Shown piece by piece: positions 1 through 7,227 of a stretch of DNA of 64,000 nt (position 1 is its first letter; every line of letters begins with the position of its first letter). Position numbers and translations under genes: made by a program. The notes beneath the pieces were generated by a model, which was not told the DNA's origin, searched no databases, and saw only the letters and a list, made by a program, of their open reading frames with translations. Origin of the DNA: Micromonospora cathayae. GTDB lineage: Bacteria > Actinomycetota > Actinomycetes > Mycobacteriales > Micromonosporaceae. The stretch spans positions 2,542,001 to 2,606,000 of the forward strand of contig NZ_CP118615.1 of assembly GCF_028993575.1 (NCBI RefSeq). The letters run 5' to 3'.

Positions 1-1065
1 ACCCGGACCGGTGGCGTGCTGCTGAAGGCCGCCGAGGCGGGCGACGTGTCGAACGCGATCCTCGCCGGGATCAAGGCCATCCAGGCCACCGTGACCGTCC
101 GGGTGTCCGACTGCGACCCGCAGCTCACCGCCCGGGCCGACCCGGCGGAACGGACCGTCGACAGTGGCGGCAGCGTCGACGTCACCCTCACCGTGGCGGT
201 CGACCCGGCGGCCCGCAACGGCGAGTACGCCTGCCGCGTCGAGTTCCTGGTGGACGGCATCCGGCAGGAGGGCAGCCCGGACCGGCTCACCGTGACGGTC
301 ACCGGGGCCGCCCCGGACGTGCCGGTGCTGCACTCCGACACGACCCTGCTCGACCTCGGCGAAGCGGCCCTCGGCGTCGCCACCCCGGCCCGCCGGGTGA
401 CCCTGCGCAACACCGGCGACTATCCGCTCAGTGTCGTCGCGGCGCTCGGCACCACCCCGCCGACCGTCCCGCCGGCCTCCGGACCGGCCGTAGCGCCGGC
501 TTCCCCGCCGACCGTCCCGGTGCCGCTGCCGGTGACCGCGGTCGGCACGTCGTCGTCGCCGCAGGTCGCCGCCGCACCGGTGGGGGTCTTCACGATCAGC
601 GGGAACACCTGCGGCCCCGTCCTCGACGTCGGTCGATCCTGCACCCTGGACGTCGGCGCGACGCCCCGCACCGTCGGGAACGTCGGCACGGTGCTCACCC
701 TGGCCGCGTCGACCGACACCGGCGGCCACGCCGCGCAGGAGTTGGCCGTACAGGTCACCGGGCGCAGCCCGAGCCTCCAGTTCAACCCCGGCGTCGGCCG
801 CCCGGGGCAGGTGGTGACCGCCCTCGGCCGGGACTTCCCGCCCGGCCAGCCGGTCGCGCTGACCTGGGCCGGGGACAGCGGCGAGGTGACCGTCACGGCC
901 GACGCGACGGGCCGGTTCGCCGTACCGCTGGTGGTCTTCGCGGACGGCCCGGCCGGCCCCCGGCTGGCGGTGGCGGCGGCGCCGGCGGTGGGCACGGTGA
1001 CCAGCGGGGCGTTCCTGGTGCAGTCCCCGACGTCCCAGCCGGGCGTCTTCACCCGCCGACGCTGA
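1..1065 (+). CDS. Ig-like/choice-of-anchor repeat protein, 5'-truncated by the window edge
   Basis: The frame is open from the first base, so the true start lies upstream; an internal GTG at 16 is not convincing. About 354 residues are visible. They form successive beta-sandwich stretches: one around residues 25-100 ending in a TVTVTG strand, a second of choice-of-anchor D style (LDLGEAALG, then VTLRNTGDYPLSV), a Pro/Ala/Thr-rich insert, and a last module with a GRDFPPGQPVALTW motif typical of actinobacterial surface Ig-like domains. Cysteine pairs (e.g. CDPQL with YACRV) suggest extracytoplasmic disulfides. No transmembrane segment or sorting motif is visible at the C-terminus. It lies just outside the leftward eCIS operon and converges on it. 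A role as a surface or eCIS accessory protein is only inferred. Confidence 0.6.
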   Translation, partial: TRTGGVLLKAAEAGDVSNAILAGIKAIQATVTVRVSDCDPQLTARADPAERTVDSGGSVDVTLTVAVDPAARNGEYACRVEFLVDGIRQEGSPDRLTVTVTGAAPDVPVLHSDTTLLDLGEAALGVATPARRVTLRNTGDYPLSVVAALGTTPPTVPPASGPAVAPASPPTVPVPLPVTAVGTSSSPQVAAAPVGVFTISGNTCGPVLDVGRSCTLDVGATPRTVGNVGTVLTLAASTDTGGHAAQELAVQVTGRSPSLQFNPGVGRPGQVVTALGRDFPPGQPVALTWAGDSGEVTVTADATGRFAVPLVVFADGPAGPRLAVAAAPAVGTVTSGAFLVQSPTSQPGVFTRRR

Positions 1066-1184
1066 CCGGCCCGGAACCGTCCGCAGCGGGACGCGGACCG
1101 GAGCGTCCGCGGCGGGACGTGGCCAGAGGCGTCCACGTCCGGGGGCATCGGCGGGGCAGCCCTCCGGGGCGTGGGGCGGGAGGG

Positions 1185-1577
1185 TCAGGCGACCAGGACC
1201 TGGCCGGTGGCCACGATGGTGCCGTTGGGCGCGGGTGCCGGATCGTTGCAGGTGTTGACCTTGTCGCCGTGCCGGGCGGCCGGCTTGCCGTTGATCAGCA
1301 CCGTCGGGCTGCCGGCCAGCACCGTGCCCTGGTTGGTCGGCGGCACCTGGAACGGGCCGCCGGTGGGCACGTGCGGGGGCGAGTTCACCGCCCCGCTGCC
1401 CACCACGGCGGCCGGTTTCCCCTCGATCAGCACGTCGGTGCTGCACCCGGTGGCGATCGTCCCGGCGAACGGCATCGGGGTCGGGGTCGGCACCGGCCCG
1501 ACCGGGGACGGGATCATGATGATGTGGGTGTCGGTGCCGACCACCTTGTCGCCGAGCTTCGCCGCGGGTACGCCCAC
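1185..1577 (-). CDS. PAAR-motif spike-tip protein
   Basis: A 130-residue protein with two PAAR-like halves. The first has VPAAKLGDKVVGTDTH and a later VLIEGKPAAVVGSG; the second has VLINGKPAARHGDKVNTC. Paired GKPAA and GDKV elements, Gly/Pro-rich turns and few helices fit the short beta-cone that caps a VgrG/gp5 spike and sharpens the injection machine. The GTG start is supported by a GAGAGGAG ribosome-binding site about 6 bases upstream. It is the last gene of a leftward operon, about 40 bases after the LuxR-type regulator. The assignment to an eCIS rather than a type VI system rests on the sheath, tube and baseplate genes nearby. Confidence 0.85.
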   Translation of the reverse strand: MGVPAAKLGDKVVGTDTHIIMIPSPVGPVPTPTPMPFAGTIATGCSTDVLIEGKPAAVVGSGAVNSPPHVPTGGPFQVPPTNQGTVLAGSPTVLINGKPAARHGDKVNTCNDPAPAPNGTIVATGQVLVA

Positions 1578-1616
1578 CGGTGTCTCCTCTCGAATCAGGC
1601 CCGCGCGGACAGCGGG

Positions 1617-2294
1617 TCAGATCAGGCCCTCGCGGATGGCGTGCGCCACCGCCTGCGTCCGGTTCCGGACGCCGAGCTGCACGGTGATCTCGTGCACGAT
1701 GTTCTTGATGCTGCGTTCCGAGTAGGACAGGTCCCGGGCGATCGTCGCGGTGTCCGCGCCGGCGGCGATCATGCGCAGCACGGCGAGCTGACGCGGCGAC
1801 AGGGGCAGGATGGTCAGCCCGCGCGGGGCCAGCACCTGCCGCTGTGCCCGTCCCACCCGGGTCAGCAGCGAGCTGAGCAGGTCGGTGGGGAGCCGCGCCT
1901 CACCCCGGGCGGCGGCCCGCACCACCTCGCGCAGCAGACCCGCGCTGCTCTCCGCGCGGCGTACCATGCTCAGCCCGCCCGCCTCGATCGCCCGCAGCCC
2001 CGCCGTGTCGTCGAGCTGCCCCACCACCAGTACCGGCCGGGGACGCGGTCCACCGGCCGCCGCCAGCGCGTCGAGCTGGGCCAGCAGCCAGTCGTCCACG
2101 GTGTCCCCGACGACGACCAGCACGTCCGCCGTGGCGTCGTCGCCGGTCACCAGCACCGGGGGCGTACCGGCCGGGTCCCCGCCGGCCGGGTCGGCGCCGA
2201 GTTGGGCGACCACCCCGGCCTGCGAGATCGGGTCCCGGGCCCGGACCGCAACCCGCACCGGCGTGCTCGCGCCGTGCACCTGCCCGCCGCTCAT
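1617..2294 (-). CDS. LuxR/NarL-type regulator with an aspartate-less receiver-like domain
   Basis: The start is the ATG that overlaps the TGA of the upstream membrane-protein gene (ATGA), giving 225 residues; a longer open frame is not needed. Residues 1-130 have a receiver-like alternation of strands and helices, but the acidic pair and phospho-acceptor Asp of true receivers are not in place (VRARDPISQAG at the start, DVLVVVGD where the acceptor strand should end). The C-terminus is a clear LuxR helix-turn-helix: LSPRQLAVLRMIAAG, then SYSERSIKNIVHEI, ending AIREGLI. It is a paralogue of the regulator at 25712-26338; both share the VLAPRG linker and the YSER(S/T)(I/V)KN recognition region. 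It is probably not controlled by classical phosphorylation and is a likely eCIS regulator. Confidence 0.8.
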   Translation of the reverse strand: MSGGQVHGASTPVRVAVRARDPISQAGVVAQLGADPAGGDPAGTPPVLVTGDDATADVLVVVGDTVDDWLLAQLDALAAAGGPRPRPVLVVGQLDDTAGLRAIEAGGLSMVRRAESSAGLLREVVRAAARGEARLPTDLLSSLLTRVGRAQRQVLAPRGLTILPLSPRQLAVLRMIAAGADTATIARDLSYSERSIKNIVHEITVQLGVRNRTQAVAHAIREGLI

Positions 2295-3640
2295 CGGCCG
2301 GCGGAGGGGCTGGCGGACGGGCTGGCCGGCACCGACACCAGTTGGCCGGCGAACCAGGCGGCCGGGGTGCACGCCGTGCTGCCCGGGTTGGTGCACTTCA
2401 CCGCGACGGTGACCGGCTGCTCGGCGGTGAACTTCAGCGGCTGCACGAAGTGGTAGTCCAGGTCACGGAAGTTGTTCAGCCCGGTCTCCAGCAGCACGGT
2501 GTCCCCCCGGCGCACCTGGAGCACACCCGCGTCGCCGTGCGGGTTCTGCAACACGATGTCGGTCACCCAGAGCACCTTCTTCGCCGCCGGCCGGTAGCTG
2601 GCCAGGGCGAACTCGTTGGAGGTGGGGGAGGCACTGGTGGCGATCCGGAAGTCGGCGGCCGTCTCCGGGTCGGCGTTCTCCAGCGTGGTACCACCCGGGC
2701 CGCGCCCCCCACCCTCCGCCGGTGAAGCGGACGAGCCGCCCGGCGACGGGCTGGGCTTCGGCGCGGCGGACGCCCCGGCCACCGCCTGCTCGGCCTTCTC
2801 GGCGGTCTGGGCGGCCTCGCTGGCCTGCGTCTTCACCTCGGCGACCTGCTGGCTGAGCTGCTCGGTCTGCACCTGGGCGGCCTCCTTCGCGGTGGACTGC
2901 ACCGTCGGCTTCAGCACCGCGAACCAGAGCGCCACCAGGGCCACCGTCACCGCGACGGCGACCAGCACCACCCGGGGCGACCAGGCGGGCAGCACCGCCC
3001 GCTGCACCAGCAGCCCGTCGCAGGTGATCGGCTCGGTGTCCGGCCGGGTGACGGCCACCTGGAACGGCAGGTTCCGGTCCGGCCCGAGCAGGAACCGCTT
3101 CTTCGGACGTACCCGCAGCTTCACGAAGGTGGCGGTGCCCGGACGCAGCACCGGCGCGGCCGGCCGGACCCGGAAGTCCAGCAGCAGGTCCGGGTCGGTC
3201 GGCAGCACCTCGACGGTGGCCTCGGCGTTGCCGGTGTTGTCGACGACCACCTGGTGCGCGCCGGAACGCCGGGCCCGGGACGTGCGGGGCACCAGCTCGG
3301 CGGCCAGCTCCACGAACGGCAGTACGGTGACCCGGCCCTCCTCGACCACCGAGCCGTCCGGATCGGCCTGGCCCCGCACCCGTACCCCGAAGTCGACGGT
3401 GCCGGCCGGTACGGTCGCCGACCGGGGCGGCCGGAACGTGACCCGGGCCTCCTCCTCGGTGCCGGGGTAGAGGTTCATCGTCTTCGGTTCGACCTCGGCC
3501 CAGGACCCGGTGTCCCCGACCACGTCCAGGGTGAACTGGTCGACGACCGAGGCGGTGTTGCGCACCCGTACGGTGCAGCCGACCTCGTCGCCGGCCGCGA
3601 CGGTCAGGTCGGTCTGGACAAGTCCCACAGCGACGCTCAT
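2291..3640 (-). CDS. Single-pass membrane protein with N-terminal beta-sandwich domains
   Basis: The chosen ATG gives 449 residues (MSVAVGLVQTDLTV); an upstream GTG adds 19 residues without homology-like character. Residues 5-105 and 110-215 look like two tandem Ig/fibronectin-like beta-sandwiches (AGDEVGCTVRVRNTASVVDQF, RPPRSATVPAG). One hydrophobic helix follows at about 224-243. After it come an Ala/Gln/Glu-rich predicted coiled coil (KEAAQVQTEQLSQQVAEV), a Ser/Pro linker and a C-terminal beta-rich domain of about 120 residues with two cysteines. There is no N-terminal signal peptide, so the orientation is uncertain. It is encoded between the Pvc16-like gene and the regulator, inside the eCIS locus. 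It may tether or sense at the membrane; this is inferred from architecture and position. I do not recognise a named family. Confidence 0.7.
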   Translation of the reverse strand: MSVAVGLVQTDLTVAAGDEVGCTVRVRNTASVVDQFTLDVVGDTGSWAEVEPKTMNLYPGTEEEARVTFRPPRSATVPAGTVDFGVRVRGQADPDGSVVEEGRVTVLPFVELAAELVPRTSRARRSGAHQVVVDNTGNAEATVEVLPTDPDLLLDFRVRPAAPVLRPGTATFVKLRVRPKKRFLLGPDRNLPFQVAVTRPDTEPITCDGLLVQRAVLPAWSPRVVLVAVAVTVALVALWFAVLKPTVQSTAKEAAQVQTEQLSQQVAEVKTQASEAAQTAEKAEQAVAGASAAPKPSPSPGGSSASPAEGGGRGPGGTTLENADPETAADFRIATSASPTSNEFALASYRPAAKKVLWVTDIVLQNPHGDAGVLQVRRGDTVLLETGLNNFRDLDYHFVQPLKFTAEQPVTVAVKCTNPGSTACTPAAWFAGQLVSVPASPSASPSAGR

Positions 3641-3746
3641 GCCGGGCAGTCTGGCCGGCGTACCGGTGCCGTCGGCACCGCGACCGAGGAACACCAAGGG
3701 GCAGACCCGGCTACCTCATCGGGCAACCGGCCGGGTGCCACCGGGT

Positions 3747-4379
3747 TCAGCCGGGCTCGCTGATCCGGCCGGGCCGGTGTCGCGCCGGGCGCGGACCACC
3801 ACCGGCACGATCGCCGGGATCGCCACCCGGGCGGCCGGCGCTGTTCACGCTCACCTCGCGCGGCGCCGGGGCCAGGTCGGTCTGCGTCTCCGGCACGAAC
3901 GGGACCAGCAGTTGCAGGTGCAGGCCGGTACGGGCCGCCCCGCCGTACGCCACCCACGCCGACCCGGTGTCCCCGTCCCGGCGCGGGGCGCTGCGCACCA
4001 GGACCGCCTGGTTCGCGCGGGCCAGCGCCCCGGTGTGGAAGCGGACCGGCAGCGCGGTGCAGCTGGCACAGCCGACCAGCAGGTCACCGAGGAGACGGTG
4101 TTCCCGCTCGGTGTCCGGGCCCCACGCGGTCAGCAGGTAGCTGAACCGGTACCGCCGTCCCGGCGGCCGGCGTCCGGTCACCTGCCCACGGTCGTCCCGG
4201 AACTCGTCCCAGGTCGCCGAGACGCCGGTCGCGTCCTCCTCGACGTCGAGCAGGAAGGCCGAGACCAGCTCGCCGGTGCGTTGCGCGCACCGGTCCGGCG
4301 GGTCGAAGACCACCGGCACCCCGGCCGGCAGGTAGCTGCCCAGCCAGGCCCGGACGGACAGATCCACATCCCAGATCAC
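3747..4379 (-). CDS. Pvc16/DUF4255-family tail-end (sheath/tube cap) protein
   Basis: A 210-residue protein beginning MIWDVDLSVRAWL and containing PVVFDPPD, a long block around VSAFLLDVEEDATGV and the RRYRFSYLLTAWG strand. These are typical of the DUF4255/Pvc16 N-terminal domain. In Afp/PVC-type particles this protein terminates the tube and sheath at the end distal to the baseplate. The C-terminal 35 residues are Gly/Pro/Arg-rich and probably disordered. A GTG start is used. The gene is first in the leftward operon and divergent from the sheath gene, so the bases between them probably drive both halves of the eCIS locus. Confidence 0.8.
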   Translation of the reverse strand: MIWDVDLSVRAWLGSYLPAGVPVVFDPPDRCAQRTGELVSAFLLDVEEDATGVSATWDEFRDDRGQVTGRRPPGRRYRFSYLLTAWGPDTEREHRLLGDLLVGCASCTALPVRFHTGALARANQAVLVRSAPRRDGDTGSAWVAYGGAARTGLHLQLLVPFVPETQTDLAPAPREVSVNSAGRPGGDPGDRAGGGPRPARHRPGRISEPG

Positions 4380-4556
4380 CGGTCCACCCTGCCGGCCGCC
4401 CGGCCCGGCCCGCGTCGGCGGCCGGGCAGGCCGGTGGGGCGGATCGGCTGCCCTTCGGGGCAGTCGGGCCTTCCCCCGTGGCGGACCTGCGGGCAGCGTG
4501 CCGGGCCGTACGCCGTTGGCATGCTCGCCGCATCACACCGTCGTACAGGAGGTTCG
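4380..4556. promoter_or_regulatory. Divergent intergenic region between the eCIS half-operons
   Basis: A 177-base region separates the leftward Pvc16-like gene from the rightward sheath gene and should contain promoters for both. A strong ribosome-binding site (ACAGGAGG) lies 5 bases before the sheath ATG. I could not identify sigma-factor boxes with confidence in this GC-rich stretch. Confidence 0.5.
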
Positions 4557-6116
4557 ATGCCGACGTATCTGTCGCCGGGCGTCTACGTGGAGGAGGTGTC
4601 CTCCGGGTCGAGGCCGATCGAGGCGGTCGGGACGGCCGTCGCCGCGTTCGTCGGCTTCGCCGAGAAGGGACCGGTCGACGAGCCCACCCTGATCACCAAC
4701 TGGTCGCAGTACACCAGGGTGTTCGGCGGGTTCGTGGCCGGCGCGTTCCTGCCGCTGTCGGTGTACGGCTACTTCCTCAACGGGGGCGGCTCGGCGTACG
4801 TGGTCCGGGTGGGTGGCACCCACGACGGCGACGCCGGACCGGCGGGCGGGGACGGGACGTACGCCACCGCGGCCGTGCCGGCGGGCGGCGACAACGGGAA
4901 GGTCTCCTTCACCGTCCGGGCCGCCCTGCCCGGCGCGCCCGGCCAGGACCTCTCGGTCGAGGTCACCGACGCCTCCGAGGGCGGTGACGACGCCTTCAAG
5001 CTGGTGGTGAAGCAGGCCGGCAAGCCGGTCGAGACGCTGGACAACCTGACCACCCGCCGGGGTTCCGGCAACGTGGTCACCGCCGTGAAGCAGCAGTCCA
5101 AGCTGATCCAGATCGAGGAGGTCAAGGGGGCCACGCTCGCCCCGCCCCGCCGCGGCACCGAGGTCACCCTGGCCGCGCCGGCCCTGCCGGCCACCACCGA
5201 CGGTGAGCTGCGGGTACGCGCCGAGGACTACGTCGGCGACGTCAGCGACCGGACCGGTTTCGCCGGGCTGGAGGCGATCGAGGACGTCACCATGCTCAGC
5301 GTGCCCGACCTGGCCGCCGCCTACCAGCGGGGAGCCATCGACGACGAGGCGTTCAAGGCCGTCCAGCTCGCGATGATCGCGCACTGCGAGCTGATGGGCG
5401 ACCGGGTGGCGATCCTCGACCCGCCGCCCGGCCTGCACCCGCAGCGGCTCAAGGAATGGCGGCAGGACGTCGCCGGCTACGACTCGAAGTACGCCACCCT
5501 CTACTGGCCCTGGGTGAAGGTGATGGACCCGGCCCAGGGGCGGGCGGTGTTCATGCCGCCCAGCGGCCACGTCGCCGGGGTGTGGGCCCGCAACGACGAC
5601 ACCCGGGGCGTGCACAAGGCCCCGGCCAACGAGATCATCCGGGGCGCGCTGGCCCTGGAGAGCGGCCTCACCAAGGGCGAACACGACCAGCTCAACCCGA
5701 TCGGGGTCAACTGCATCCGGGCCTTCCCCGGGCAGGGCATCCGGATCTGGGGGGCCCGGACCCTCTCCAGCGACGCCGAGTGGCGTTACCTCAACGTCCG
5801 GCGGCTGTTCAACTGGATCGAGAAGTCGATCCTGCTGGGCACCAACTGGGTGGTCTTCGAACCCAACGACCCCCGCCTCTGGGACGCGGTACGCCGGGTC
5901 ATCACGATGTTCCTCCGCCGGGTCTGGCGCAGCGGTGCCCTGATGGGGGACACCTGGTCGGAGGCGTTCTTCGTCAAGTGCGACGCGGAGAACAACCCGC
6001 CGGAGAACCTGGACGCCGGAATCCTCACCGTCGACATCGGCATCGCCCCGGTCAAGCCGGCCGAGTTCGTGGTGTTCCGGCTCTCCCAGCTCTCCCAGGG
6101 CGCGGGCGACAACTGA
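4557..6116 (+). CDS. Contractile tail sheath protein
   Basis: A 519-residue protein starting MPTYLSPGVYVEEVSSG, the hallmark N-terminus of eCIS and phage tail sheaths. It has AAFVGFAEKGPVDEP and NGGGSAYVVRV early, an inserted variable domain at about residues 90-220, and the conserved C-terminal sheath core (NPIGVNCIRAFPGQGIRIWGART, NVRRLFNWIEKSI, FEPND). The sheath surrounds the tube and contracts to drive it into a target. Length is normal for an actinobacterial single-sheath system. The ATG start has a strong ribosome-binding site; the much longer open frame upstream is spurious. It is the first gene of the rightward eCIS operon. A 26-base tandem duplication spans its stop codon. Confidence 0.96.
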   Translation: MPTYLSPGVYVEEVSSGSRPIEAVGTAVAAFVGFAEKGPVDEPTLITNWSQYTRVFGGFVAGAFLPLSVYGYFLNGGGSAYVVRVGGTHDGDAGPAGGDGTYATAAVPAGGDNGKVSFTVRAALPGAPGQDLSVEVTDASEGGDDAFKLVVKQAGKPVETLDNLTTRRGSGNVVTAVKQQSKLIQIEEVKGATLAPPRRGTEVTLAAPALPATTDGELRVRAEDYVGDVSDRTGFAGLEAIEDVTMLSVPDLAAAYQRGAIDDEAFKAVQLAMIAHCELMGDRVAILDPPPGLHPQRLKEWRQDVAGYDSKYATLYWPWVKVMDPAQGRAVFMPPSGHVAGVWARNDDTRGVHKAPANEIIRGALALESGLTKGEHDQLNPIGVNCIRAFPGQGIRIWGARTLSSDAEWRYLNVRRLFNWIEKSILLGTNWVVFEPNDPRLWDAVRRVITMFLRRVWRSGALMGDTWSEAFFVKCDAENNPPENLDAGILTVDIGIAPVKPAEFVVFRLSQLSQGAGDN

Positions 6117-6156
6117 CCCGATCGACGTCGGGCGACAACGTACCCGGTCGACGTCG
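6104..6156 (+). repeat. 26-base tandem duplication across the sheath stop codon
   Basis: Two adjacent near-identical copies (6104-6129 and 6130-6155) begin GGGCGACAAC and end GTCGACGTC or ATCGACGTC. The first contains the sheath TGA; in the second that triplet is GTA. Each copy contains a small CCCGA/TCGGG-type inverted repeat, so the region can form hairpins between the sheath and tube genes. Confidence 0.8.
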
Positions 6157-6246
6157 ATCGGCCCGGGTGACGGCGGGCGACCTCGGCGGGACCCCCGCCG
6201 TCGGCATCGGCGGACCTGAGCGACTTCGAGACGAGGAGGGACGGGC

Positions 6247-6729
6247 GTGGCCGGACAGGGCACCCAGGACCCGAAGCAGAACACCCAGATCATCAGCGCC
6301 GCCGTGTTCCGGCTGGAGGTGCCGGGCATGTCGGCGATCAACTTCGCCGAACTGGTCGGCATCAGCAGCGAGGTGGAGAACGCGGAGTACCTGGCCGCCG
6401 GCCCCACCGGGCCGATCTTCTCCCGGCACTTCGGGCGGACCAAGCCGCCGACGGTCACCCTCAAGCGGGGGCTGGACCTCAACGGCGACCTGTGGCTCTG
6501 GCACCAGAAGGTACGCAACCTGATGTACGACGCGTACCGGGACTGTGCGCTGAAGCTCTACGGACCCGGCGACGACCTCAACGGCGACGCCCGGTTGACG
6601 TACATGATGACCAACGCCTGGCCGTCCAAGGTGGAGGTGAGCGGGGTCAAGGCCGGCGCGACCGACATCGTGTACCAGACGGTCACGCTGATGTGTGACG
6701 ACCTGTTCGACTTCAATGCGCGGATCTGA
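6247..6729 (+). CDS. Inner tail tube protein (gp19 family)
   Basis: A 160-residue protein of the phage T4 gp19-like tube family. Key features are the N-terminal strand AAVFRLEVPGM, FAELVGISSEVE, the PPTVTLKRGLDLNGDLWLW motif and the C-terminal ...YQTVTLMCDDLFDF strands. Such proteins polymerise as hexamers into the rigid tube that carries effectors. The start is a GTG preceded by a GAGGAGGGA ribosome-binding site. It follows the sheath gene by 130 bases and overlaps the next gene by 14 bases, so it is co-transcribed. It is the most canonical of three tube-fold genes in the locus (also at 10623 and within 11157-12290). Confidence 0.92.
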   Translation: MAGQGTQDPKQNTQIISAAVFRLEVPGMSAINFAELVGISSEVENAEYLAAGPTGPIFSRHFGRTKPPTVTLKRGLDLNGDLWLWHQKVRNLMYDAYRDCALKLYGPGDDLNGDARLTYMMTNAWPSKVEVSGVKAGATDIVYQTVTLMCDDLFDFNARI

Positions 6730-7120
6730 CCTCGCCGGGCCCGCCGTCGGACCGGCGGCGGGCCTGCGTACCGAGTACCCGTTCGTGCTGCCCCGTGGCC
6801 TGGTCGACGACCGGGGCGGGGTGCACCGGGAGGGCGTGATGCGGCTCGCCACCGCCCGCGACGAGATCAACCCCCAGGGCGATCCCCGGGTACGGCAGAA
6901 CCCGGCGTTCCTCACCGTGCTGCTGCTGGCCCAGACGGTCACCCGGATCGGCACGGTACGGGTGGTCGAACCGGCGGTGATCGAGCGGCTGTTCGCCTCC
7001 GACCTGGCTTTCCTCCAGGACCTGTACCGCCGGATCAACCAGCAGGGCCACACCGAGGCGGAGGTCGCCTGCCCGCACTGCGGGGGCCAGTTCGCGGTGG
7101 ACCTGGCAGGGGCCGCGTAG
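6716..7120 (+). CDS. T4-type baseplate/hub assembly chaperone-like protein with a CPHCGG motif
   Basis: The ATG overlapping the end of the tube gene gives 134 residues (MRGSDLAG); an upstream GTG is possible but lies deeper inside the tube gene. The core MRLATARDEINPQGDPRV...FLTVLLLAQTVTRIG...IERLFASDLAFLQDLYRRIN matches the pattern of the T4 baseplate/hub chaperone family found after the tube gene in eCIS clusters. It should be a cytoplasmic assembly factor and not a structural component. The C-terminus carries CPHCGG, half of a zinc-ribbon, which could bind metal as a dimer. No zinc-ligand partner is visible elsewhere in the protein. Confidence 0.75.
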   Translation: MRGSDLAGPAVGPAAGLRTEYPFVLPRGLVDDRGGVHREGVMRLATARDEINPQGDPRVRQNPAFLTVLLLAQTVTRIGTVRVVEPAVIERLFASDLAFLQDLYRRINQQGHTEAEVACPHCGGQFAVDLAGAA

Positions 7121-7227
7121 ACCGAGCTGACGGCCCGGCCGTGCCCCCACGGGAACCCCCCGACGGAATGCGGGGGCCGCCGACGTTGCCGCACCAGTCG
7201 TACCCGATCTGACGAAGGAGGTGGGTC

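Noticed and set aside
4533..6518. A 661-residue minus-strand frame opposite the sheath gene
   Set aside because: The sheath and tube genes on the plus strand are unmistakable, and the minus-strand product has no recognisable motif.
7121..7227. A DUF6760-type small gene often found after the tube region of actinobacterial eCIS
   Set aside because: No reading frame in this 107-base gap resembles that family; it contains only the ribosome-binding site of the DUF4157 gene.
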